DNA of 6,203 nt, from positions 1-6,203 of the forward strand of contig JBFHRO010000195.1 of assembly GCA_041591635.1 (NCBI GenBank). Reading direction: 5' to 3'. Position numbers and translations under genes: made by a program. Source of the stretch: JACKOD01 sp041591635 (lineage in GTDB: Bacteria; Pseudomonadota; Gammaproteobacteria; Pseudomonadales; Oleiphilaceae). This document shows positions 1 through 5,595 of the stretch, one piece after another. Positions within the stretch are counted from its first letter, which is position 1. Every line of letters starts with the position of its first letter. Below the pieces are notes generated by a model, which saw only the letters and a program-made list of their open reading frames with translations, had not been told where the DNA came from and did no database searches.

Positions 1-659
1 GCACCGGCAGAATCGCCGGCATTGGTCGACACACTCGCTGTCGTGCCATCACTGTAGGTTACGGTCCAGGTTTCACTGGGCAGACTGTTGACCAATCCTG
101 AGACAATTTCGCCGGATCGCGGGCCATCCGCTCTTAAGCGCACGCCCCGCTCTTCCAACACTACGCTACGCGAGTCAAGATTCAGTTCAGGATTGACCGC
201 TGTGGTGCGATTGGGCGCCAGGTTATTGGTGTTGATCTGGATATCCGTCAAAATACCGCCGACATTCCCTTGAATATCTGCCAAAAATCCCTGCATATGC
301 CAGCCCGAGTTATTGACCAGATAGCCCTCTTTCTCAATACCAAACTGCCCGGCACGGGTATACATCGACAAGCCATTATTGTTGGCAATGAAGTAGCCGC
401 TGCCGTTGATGGCAACGTCCAGGGCGCTGTCGGTAAAACTGATATTGCCCTGGGTGTGCAGTTGCCGCACCTTGCTGACTTGCACCCCGTCGCCCACGTT
501 GTTGCTGCCAGAATTAAGAAAACTGTTGGCATACAGATCACCAAATTCCGTTCGTGACCGTTTAAACCCAGTGGTGCTGGCGTTAGCGATGTTGTTGCCC
601 GTAACCTCCAGATCTACCGATGATGCTTTGATACCACTGAGCGCAACGTTAAACGGCAT
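1..659 (-). CDS. flgE: Flagellar hook protein FlgE, N-terminal part (gene cut by the left window edge)
   Basis: Structural subunit that polymerises outside the cell into the flagellar hook, the universal joint between rod and filament; it is exported by the flagellar type III system and added under the FlgD cap. The reading frame starts at ATG 657-659 and stays open to base 1, giving 219 residues without a stop, so the C-terminal part and stop lie to the left. Visible family marks are the N-terminal rod/hook signature (residues 17-36, LEVTGNNIANASTTGFKRSR) and the FTDSALDVAINGSGYF segment (75-90), where the D0/Dc helix leads into the D1 domain. A purine-rich GAGGTG ribosome binding site precedes the ATG. 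It follows flgD after 54 bp on the same strand, the usual flgBCDE order. FlgF and FlgG share the N-terminal signature, but the start (MPFNVALSGI), position after flgD, and early sequence favour FlgE. No promoter of its own is seen in the flgD-flgE gap. Confidence 0.94.
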   Translation of the reverse strand, partial: MPFNVALSGIKASSVDLEVTGNNIANASTTGFKRSRTEFGDLYANSFLNSGSNNVGDGVQVSKVRQLHTQGNISFTDSALDVAINGSGYFIANNNGLSMYTRAGQFGIEKEGYLVNNSGWHMQGFLADIQGNVGGILTDIQINTNNLAPNRTTAVNPELNLDSRSVVLEERGVRLRADGPRSGEIVSGLVNSLPSETWTVTYSDGTTASVSTNAGDSAG

Positions 660-713
660 AACTCACCTCAAAAGACACTTCTGTTGGCCTGACGACCTTG
701 TTAATCCGACAAA

Positions 714-1391
714 CTAGTTAATCTGACGCACCTGGTTCAGCGGAATGGCACCAATATGCGAAACATTCAGCGTAATGGCGCCATCTTTGGCAATAGATAC
801 GCTATCTACATTCGAGCTGAGCAAGGTTGACACCGGCTCCTGATTGCCCTGGTAGCGGGCATTTGCCTTGATGGTGTACATATCAAGCGGCATTTGCTTT
901 CCTGCCTGATTCTTGCCATCCCACTTGAAAGCAACCTGACCGGCAAACTGTTGCCCCATATCCATGCTGCGCACCAGTTCACCACTGGTGTTGTACACAG
1001 ACACATTCAGACTTGAGGTACTGGTACCCAGATCCACAATGCCCGACAGGGTGCCATCATTGGCCGAGGGTGCCTTGCTGGCGTTCACTAACACCGAGCG
1101 ACCCACCATGGCCGATGCCTGCAAGGCCTGAGTTGAGCGGTACTGGGTCGAGAGACCTTTAACGCTGCCCGACATTTTCTGCATTTCTTCCAGCGAGCTG
1201 AATTGCGCCAGCTGGGAAATAAAGGCGCCATTGTCCTGTGGCTCAAGCGGGTTCTGGTTGTTCATCTGAGCAACCATCAACTCCATGAACTCGTTTTTGC
1301 CAAGCTCGGCGTTTTTCTTTGCCTGGGGCGTCTGCAGCGAGTATTTGCTCAGAACATCACTGGCGGAGGAAACGGAATCGAAGTTAGCCAT
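714..1391 (-). CDS. flgD: Flagellar hook assembly (cap) scaffolding protein FlgD
   Basis: FlgD sits at the tip of the growing hook, guides FlgE subunits into place and is lost when the hook is finished. The product is 225 residues, a normal length for the family. Residues 33-52 (NEFMELMVAQMNNQNPLEPQ), continuing into FISQLAQFSSLEEMQKM, are the highly conserved N-terminal FlgD region needed for export and hook-cap function. The rest (about 95-220) is beta-rich, with the SLNVSVYNTSGELVRSMDMG and AFKWDGKNQAGKQMPLDMY stretches that match the Ig-like/tudor-like C-terminal domains known in FlgD. The ATG at 1389-1391 is supported by an AGAGGA ribosome binding site about 7 nt upstream. It lies 25 bp after flgC and 54 bp before flgE and should be co-transcribed with both. 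The sequence has no frameshift or missing part. Confidence 0.97.
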   Translation of the reverse strand: MANFDSVSSASDVLSKYSLQTPQAKKNAELGKNEFMELMVAQMNNQNPLEPQDNGAFISQLAQFSSLEEMQKMSGSVKGLSTQYRSTQALQASAMVGRSVLVNASKAPSANDGTLSGIVDLGTSTSSLNVSVYNTSGELVRSMDMGQQFAGQVAFKWDGKNQAGKQMPLDMYTIKANARYQGNQEPVSTLLSSNVDSVSIAKDGAITLNVSHIGAIPLNQVRQIN

Positions 1392-1416
1392 AAGGGAATC
1401 CTCTCTTTAAAACGCT

Positions 1417-1860
1417 TTACTGACCGAGGGTTAGAGCGCGTTGCATCATTATTTTGGCGGTATCCAGCACCTGGACATTGGTCTGAAAGCTGCGCGACGC
1501 GGACATCATGTCGGCCATTTCTTCCACCACGTTCACATTGGGGTAAATCACATAACCTTGCTCGTTGGCCATCGGGTGATCGGGCTGATAGCGCATCTCG
1601 AGCTCGGCCTGGCTTTCCACGATACCCTTGACCTCAACGCCCGCCGAGGCGGGATCGTCAGAAAAAGGTGTGGTAAAGCGCCTGCCGGTCATCTCTGCCT
1701 GCACCAGCGCTGCAAATACCGGCTTGCGGGCACGATAAACCTCTTCGGTACTGCTGCTGGCGGTATCGGCATTGGCGATATTGCTGGCCGTGGTATTCAA
1801 ACGTACCGACTGGGCTGACATGCCGCTTCCGGCAATGTCAAAAATTCGATTCAGCGACAT
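1417..1860 (-). CDS. flgC: Flagellar basal-body rod protein FlgC
   Basis: FlgC forms part of the proximal rod, the drive shaft that crosses the periplasm, together with FlgB and FlgF. From the chosen start it has 147 residues, typical for the family. The N-terminus (MSLNRIFDIAGSGMSAQSVR) followed by LNTTASNIANADT is the canonical FlgC/rod signature. The C-terminus (VNVVEEMADMMSASRSFQTN, then VQVLDTAKIMMQRALTLGQ) is the conserved Flg_bbr_C helix. Two in-frame ATGs compete: 1864-1866, which overlaps the flgB stop as ATGA and adds Met-Ile, and 1858-1860. I prefer 1860, because the AAGGGTG ribosome site is 9 nt from it but only 3 nt from the other, and because FlgC proteins usually begin MSL. Translation is probably coupled to flgB in either case. 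flgD follows after 25 bp. Confidence 0.96.
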   Translation of the reverse strand: MSLNRIFDIAGSGMSAQSVRLNTTASNIANADTASSSTEEVYRARKPVFAALVQAEMTGRRFTTPFSDDPASAGVEVKGIVESQAELEMRYQPDHPMANEQGYVIYPNVNVVEEMADMMSASRSFQTNVQVLDTAKIMMQRALTLGQ

Positions 1861-1862
1861 AA

Positions 1863-2261
1863 TCATTCACCCTTGATAGCAGCGGTCAACCCTTTGAATT
1901 TACTGTTAAGAAACTGAAAACTGGCTTGATAGTCCATGCTGTTTTGCAGGTACTGGGCAATTTCTATCTGGGAGTCCACCGTGTTGCCGTCAATCGAGGG
2001 CTGGGTGGGGTTGCGATACAACAACTCTCCATTTGGCCCGGAACCTGCTGCCCCAATATGTGCACCGTGGGTCGCGGCCATATCCAGCTGCGATTGCCGC
2101 TCCGACTCGGCACCAAGAACCGCCTTGAAGTCGAGATCCCGGGACTTGAATCCCGGGGTATCGGCATTGACCAGATTATTGGCAAGGATCTCGGCACGCT
2201 GTACTCGCACATTGAGCGCTTTTTCATGAATGCCCAGCGCATTCTGGAAAGAAATAGCCAT
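1863..2261 (-). CDS. flgB: Flagellar basal-body rod protein FlgB
   Basis: FlgB is the most cell-proximal rod subunit and links the MS ring/export gate to the rest of the rod. The product is 132 residues, the normal size. The hallmark is ILANNLVNADTPGFKSRDLD (residues 25-44), the FlgB version of the rod signature. The C-terminal DSQIEIAQYLQNSMDYQASF region and the end at GLTAAIKGE match the family's terminal helix. The ATG at 2259-2261 has a strong GGAGG ribosome site 7 nt upstream. It is the first gene of the operon: a sigma-54 promoter ends 59 bp upstream, and its TGA stop overlaps or abuts the flgC start, suggesting translational coupling. flgA and flgM, which precede flgB in some species, are not here, as in pseudomonads where they lie elsewhere. 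Confidence 0.97.
   Translation of the reverse strand: MAISFQNALGIHEKALNVRVQRAEILANNLVNADTPGFKSRDLDFKAVLGAESERQSQLDMAATHGAHIGAAGSGPNGELLYRNPTQPSIDGNTVDSQIEIAQYLQNSMDYQASFQFLNSKFKGLTAAIKGE
1868..1874 (-). promoter_or_regulatory. Ribosome binding site deciding the flgC start
   Basis: Reading the minus strand, AAGGGTG lies inside the last flgB codons. Its GGG core is 9 nt from the ATG at 1860 and only 3 nt from the ATG at 1866, so the downstream ATG is the better placed start. The call is inferred from spacing alone. Confidence 0.5.
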
Positions 2262-2319
2262 GTTTCAACCTCCACAGATGCGGCAAGCATCTACCCTTTT
2301 CTGCATTTTGTTAAACAAA

Positions 2320-2335
2320 AGCAATTGCAGTGCCA
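2320..2335 (-). promoter_or_regulatory. Sigma-54 (RpoN) -24/-12 promoter of the flgBCDE operon
   Basis: On the minus strand the sequence reads TGGCAC, five bases (TGCAA), then TTGCT, an exact match to the sigma-54 consensus TGGCAC-N5-TTGCW. The invariant GG (2334-2333) and GC (2322-2321) are separated by exactly 10 bases. Transcription should begin near 2309, giving a leader of about 48 nt before the flgB ATG. The site lies in the 97 bp gap between the nitroreductase stop and flgB, so it can only serve flgB onward. Sigma-54 promoters need an AAA+ activator. In Pseudomonas and Vibrio, flgB-type operons depend on FleQ/FlrA and FleR/FlrC; that this applies here is inference, as I see no certain activator site. 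Confidence 0.9.
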
Positions 2336-2358
2336 GTTTTAACCAACAAATCTCTTTT

Positions 2359-2928
2359 TTAGTTACGCGGCCAGACAGACACATAATCCGCGCAGCGCAA
2401 TTCTGACAGCGGCTTCTGTGTCCCTGTTGGCGTTCCGACATAAAGAAAGCCGACAATCGCCTCATCTGCGGCCAATCCCAGCGCCGTCATTACCTCCCGG
2501 CTGTAGGCCATATCGCCGGTGCGCCACATGCCGCCGTACCCCAGCGACTGCAAGCCCAACAACAGGTAGCCCATGCCCACGCCGGCGGAGATCGTCTGCT
2601 CTATGTGCGGGACCTTAGGATGCTCAACCAGACGCACAACACCCACAATCACCATGGGGGCGCGCAGCGGCATGGCCGCCATTCTTTGCCGCTGCTCTGG
2701 CACAAGTTCGCCGCCGGCCGTTTCCGCTGCCTGGACAAAAACGTCCCCCAGCTTGCGCAATCCCTCCCCCTCAATGACCAGATAGCGCCAGGGGCGCAGC
2801 TGAGCGTGATCCGGGGCCCGCAATGCGCCCAAAAACAATTGATCCAGCTCGGCTGCCGAAGGTGCCGGAGGGGTCAGCTTTGCCGATGACTGGCGCGTTG
2901 CCAGCAATGAGATACAGGTAGTTGGCAT
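2359..2928 (-). CDS. ydjA: YdjA-type NAD(P)H nitroreductase (FMN-dependent)
   Basis: Cytoplasmic flavoprotein of the nitroreductase superfamily, expected to bind FMN as a dimer and reduce nitro or quinone-like compounds with NAD(P)H. The physiological substrate of YdjA-like enzymes is not established. The product is 189 residues, close to E. coli YdjA. Supporting segments are the N-terminal TRQSSAKL (residues 11-18, flavin-phosphate arginine and serine), RAPDHAQLRPWRYLVIEGEG (37-56, the strongest family mark), KVPHIEQTISAG (105-116), YGGMWRTGD (131-139) and IVGFLYVGTP (158-167). The ATG at 2926-2928 has an AAGGAG ribosome site 9 nt upstream. The gene is co-directional with the flagellar operon but separated from it by a gap that holds the sigma-54 promoter; no clear terminator stands between, so some read-through into flgB is possible. 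It is divergent from the adenylate cyclase. The family assignment is firm; the symbol is by resemblance. Confidence 0.9.
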   Translation of the reverse strand: MPTTCISLLATRQSSAKLTPPAPSAAELDQLFLGALRAPDHAQLRPWRYLVIEGEGLRKLGDVFVQAAETAGGELVPEQRQRMAAMPLRAPMVIVGVVRLVEHPKVPHIEQTISAGVGMGYLLLGLQSLGYGGMWRTGDMAYSREVMTALGLAADEAIVGFLYVGTPTGTQKPLSELRCADYVSVWPRN

Positions 2929-3344
2929 GAATCGATACTCCTTGAAAGTGATAATTTATCGCCACAACAGGTGGGGCGAACTATAGTCACAAGTATTGGC
3001 GGCATACAAATGTGCACTGGTTTGTGGGGACAAAAGTTTGGTGGTACTCTACCGCTGATCACGGGAGAAGGAGGACTCTGGATAAGCCTGCTTTATATTC
3101 CCGGGTTTAAAGAATAGCCGCCACACAATGGCGACCCCCTGAATGGCAAACCGCTGTAAATGCACACAGGGATAGCAGTAGCAGAGACAACGAAGAATTG
3201 TCCGCCTGCACATCGGGCATCAAAACCGAACGCCCGAGTCGTCAAAAGAAAAGCACAAAACAGATATGCAGGCTGCAACCTTATGCAGTCAGGCATTGGG
3301 GTAATAATACGGCCACCTGATGGCCCCTGGATTGAATCAGCTCC
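2929..3344. other. 416 bp divergent intergenic region between nitroreductase and adenylate cyclase genes
   Basis: No convincing gene is seen. Short open frames exist on both strands (for example 3093-3296 minus and 3160-3363 plus), but they lack ribosome sites and recognisable protein composition. The left part holds the candidate nitroreductase promoter and leader. The right part must hold the cyclase promoter: the AT-rich AATAAT at 3303-3308 could be a -10 box, but no good -35 is in place, so it may need an activator. Weak dyads are GACAA/TTGTC (3186-3190 with 3198-3202) and TCGGGC/GCCCGA (3213-3218 with 3232-3237, 13-base loop); neither is followed by a T run on either strand. No TGTGA-N6-TCACA (CRP/Vfr) site was found. 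Confidence 0.6.
2980..3009 (-). promoter_or_regulatory. Candidate sigma-70 promoter for the nitroreductase gene
   Basis: On the minus strand a good -10 box, TATAGT (2985-2980), is preceded after 18 bp by TTGTAT (3009-3004), which keeps only the TTG of a -35 box. The predicted start near 2973 would leave a leader of about 45 nt. A short perfect palindrome, GATAATTTATC on the plus strand (2950-2960), falls inside this leader and could be an operator, but an 11-base palindrome in AT-rich DNA can be chance. Confidence 0.35.
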
Positions 3345-4760
3345 ATGGATCTCAAGTTTTTAATCAAAAAGCGCAAACGCCGAAACTCGGTTAGCAAACC
3401 CACCATCATCCCCCCCATGCCAGACTACAATGCCCGCGTATTGGCCTATCTGGCCGGCGCCAGCATTATAGTGACGGGCGTTCTGCAAGATCACTTTGCC
3501 CAACAGATGATCTGGTTCGTCCCCGCCGCCATGCTGTGGCCGCACATCCTCTACTTTTTTATACGTCACTTCAAACAGCAGAAAAATCACAAGTTTCGCC
3601 AGCGCTTGCTGCTTGTAGATGCCGCCATTACCGGCAACCTCTTGCTGTGGCTCGATTTCAGCCCGACACCTTGCATCTTTTTGCTGATGATGCTGAATTT
3701 TAGTCAAATAATTGTCGGCGGGATGCGAGCATGGCTGGTCGGCAATTTGACATTTCTTGCCAGCCTTGGGGCCTCCATGCTGGTTATGGACTGGCGTGTC
3801 GAGACAAACACCCCCGTCGTCGTCAGCCTGATCGCAGGTGCCGCCGCCGGCATTTATGTCTGCGTTACGGCCTACTACACCCACCAGCAAGCCCGCGCCC
3901 TGGTGCTGGTGAAATCCCAGATTCAGCATCAACGCGAACAGTCCATCGCGCTGTCACACAAACTGTCGAAGTATTTGTCTCCCCAGGTATGGCAATCCAT
4001 TTTTACCGGCGAGCGCGACGTTCGCCTCGAAACCCAGCGCAAAAAACTGACTGTCTTTTTCTCCGATATCAAAGGCTTTACCGAGCTTTCTGAAGAAATC
4101 GAACCTGAAAGCCTGACCGAAATATTGAACAATTATTTTAACGAGATGTCTCAGATCGCACTCAAGTACGGTGGCACCATCGACAAGTTTATCGGCGACA
4201 GCATCATGATTTTCTTTGGCGATCCTACCAGTATGGGAGCTAAAGAAGATGCGCTGGCCTGTGTGCGCATGGCGATCGAAATGCGCAAGCACATGAAAAT
4301 CCTGCGCCAGAAATGGCAAAGCATGGGCATTCGCACGCCGCTGGAAATTCGCTCCGGGATTACCACAGGTTACTGTACGGTGGGAAATTTCGGTGCGGAG
4401 AATCGCATGGACTACACCATCATCGGAAAGGAAGTCAACCTCGCAAGTCGTCTGGAATCACTGGCCGACCCTGGTCAGATACTGATTTCGTACGGCACCT
4501 TTTCGCTGGTAAAAGATAAAGTCATGTGCCGCGACAAAGGCGAAATCACGGTCAAGGGGTTTGCCCGCGGCGTGCCTATTTACGAGATCGTTGATCTGCG
4601 TCGCGACCTGGGCATGAACCAGAGCTTTATCGAACACGAAAGCAAGGGCTTTGCCATGTACCTGGATTCGGAAAAAGTCACCACCGCCGAAAAAGAAACC
4701 ATCCTTAAAACGCTTGAACAAGCGACCCGACGACTCAAGGATTTCGACGCCGTAGAGTAA
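3345..4760 (+). CDS. cyaB: Membrane-bound class III adenylate cyclase with MASE2 sensor domain (CyaB type)
   Basis: Makes cyclic AMP from ATP at the inner membrane. The 471-residue product begins with a basic tail (KKRKRR, 8-13), then about six hydrophobic helices (near 31-48, 53-72, 88-104, 108-125, 130-147, 158-178) forming a MASE2 domain. A linker holding LSKYLSPQVWQSIF (207-220) leads to the catalytic domain (about 234-415). Catalytic residues appear complete: metal-binding Asp241 (FFSDIKGFT) and Asp285 (KFIGDSIMIFFGDP), adenine-selecting Lys281, Thr358 in DYTIIGKEVN, and Asn365/Arg369 in EVNLASRLE. Lys with Thr is the class IIIb pattern for ATP, so guanylate cyclase is unlikely. P. aeruginosa CyaB has this same architecture and size. 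A stop at 3333-3335 blocks longer starts; ATG 3345 has no clear ribosome site, and Met25 (3417) is the only nearby alternative, also without one. It is a single gene, divergent from the nitroreductase and convergent with queF, 7 bp apart. The MASE2 ligand is unknown. Confidence 0.93.
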   Translation: MDLKFLIKKRKRRNSVSKPTIIPPMPDYNARVLAYLAGASIIVTGVLQDHFAQQMIWFVPAAMLWPHILYFFIRHFKQQKNHKFRQRLLLVDAAITGNLLLWLDFSPTPCIFLLMMLNFSQIIVGGMRAWLVGNLTFLASLGASMLVMDWRVETNTPVVVSLIAGAAAGIYVCVTAYYTHQQARALVLVKSQIQHQREQSIALSHKLSKYLSPQVWQSIFTGERDVRLETQRKKLTVFFSDIKGFTELSEEIEPESLTEILNNYFNEMSQIALKYGGTIDKFIGDSIMIFFGDPTSMGAKEDALACVRMAIEMRKHMKILRQKWQSMGIRTPLEIRSGITTGYCTVGNFGAENRMDYTIIGKEVNLASRLESLADPGQILISYGTFSLVKDKVMCRDKGEITVKGFARGVPIYEIVDLRRDLGMNQSFIEHESKGFAMYLDSEKVTTAEKETILKTLEQATRRLKDFDAVE

Positions 4761-4767
4761 GTTTTAG

Positions 4768-5592
4768 TTATTGGCGCAAAAGGCGAAAACCCTCTGGCGC
4801 CCGCCCCGCCTCTGTTGAACGAAACGGATTGATATCCAGCCCGCCGCGGCGGGTATATCTCGCATACAGGGTCAAGGCCTCAGGCTGGCAGTAGTGCATC
4901 AGGTCCTGAAAAATCCGCTCCACACACTGTTCGTGAAAATCCTGATGCTCCCGAAAGGAAATCAGGTAGTGCAACAAGCTCTCATGCACGATGGCAGGCC
5001 CACGATAATCGATAAACACCGAGGCCCAGTCGGGCTGCCCGGTAACCGGGCAATTGGTCTTGAGCAAATGCGATACCAGAGACTCCTTAACCTTCCCCGT
5101 CCCCATCTGCAGCACTTCGGGACTGGGCACATAGGAGACAGGCTCAATATCCAGCTCATCCAGGCACGCGAAACGCACCAGTGCATCCCCAGCGTCCGCC
5201 AACGCCCCCGCTCCACCGAAGGTCACACCCACAGCGCCGTCGGCCACCCGGGTGAGATCCCCGACCAGCACTTGCTCCAAAGCCTCCTGCGAGGCAAACC
5301 GGGTTTGATTCAGGGAATTCAGGTAGAGCTTGAAGGATTTTGACTCGATAATATTCGTTGATGCACAGTCGAAGCGAAACTCCACCATGGCCACCAATGG
5401 CTTGCCTTTGGGGTTGAGCCAGGAAACCTCATAGGCCGTCCACACATCTTCACCCCTAAAAGGCAATGTACTATCACTGATACCCAATTCCCCTCTTTTT
5501 AACGCCCGAGGTATCGGATACAAGAGGTGCGGCGCGTAGCTGGCAACATAGACCGTGTTTTTGCCCAGCAAGGAATCATCCAACACCGACAT
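4768..5592 (-). CDS. queF: NADPH-dependent 7-cyano-7-deazaguanine reductase QueF (preQ0 reductase)
   Basis: Cytoplasmic enzyme that reduces the nitrile of preQ0 to the amine of preQ1, using two NADPH, before the base is inserted into tRNA at position 34 on the way to queuosine. The 274-residue product is the long, two-domain (E. coli-like) form of QueF. The QueF motif ESKSFKLYLNS is at 83-93 and binds substrate and NADPH. The catalytic cysteine that forms the thioimide is Cys181 in LKTNCPVTGQPDWASV, with the proton-donor Asp188 seven residues on, as in E. coli Cys190/Asp197. The FHEQCVERIF segment (219-228) is also family-typical. The ATG at 5590-5592 has an AAGGAG site 7 nt upstream, lying inside the end of the permease gene. 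It is probably co-transcribed with that permease (3 bp gap) and converges on the cyclase gene. Confidence 0.97.
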   Translation of the reverse strand: MSVLDDSLLGKNTVYVASYAPHLLYPIPRALKRGELGISDSTLPFRGEDVWTAYEVSWLNPKGKPLVAMVEFRFDCASTNIIESKSFKLYLNSLNQTRFASQEALEQVLVGDLTRVADGAVGVTFGGAGALADAGDALVRFACLDELDIEPVSYVPSPEVLQMGTGKVKESLVSHLLKTNCPVTGQPDWASVFIDYRGPAIVHESLLHYLISFREHQDFHEQCVERIFQDLMHYCQPEALTLYARYTRRGGLDINPFRSTEAGRAPEGFRLLRQ

Positions 5593-5595
5593 GGT

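Noticed and set aside
746..759. TGGCAC on the plus strand inside flgD as a second sigma-54 promoter
   Set aside because: The next GC falls 9 rather than 10 bases after the GG, there is no TTGC, and it would read antisense within flgD.
1441..1818. 125-codon plus-strand frame opposite flgC
   Set aside because: Its translation is rich in His, Gly and Leu in the manner of an antisense shadow; no ribosome site or domain is seen, and flgC is certain.
3213..3237. TCGGGC/GCCCGA stem as a transcription terminator
   Set aside because: The 13-base loop is large for a 6 bp stem, and no T run follows on either strand.
3093..3363. Two overlapping 67-codon frames in the divergent spacer (3093-3296 minus, 3160-3363 plus)
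   Set aside because: Neither has a ribosome site or a credible protein composition; the plus frame runs past the cyclase start. Kept only as part of the unexplained spacer.
3360..3932. 190-codon open frame on the minus strand, antisense to the cyclase
   Set aside because: Lies wholly opposite a well-supported gene; the translation has long low-complexity Gly/His/Gln stretches and no recognisable domain, as expected for a shadow frame.
4773..4801. GGCGC/GCGCC inverted repeat near the queF 3' end as a terminator
   Set aside because: It sits within queF coding sequence with a long interval and no adjoining T run; the halves are short GC-rich words likely to recur by chance.
4894..5343. 149-codon plus-strand frame opposite queF
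   Set aside because: Antisense to a clear QueF; no family resemblance and no start context.
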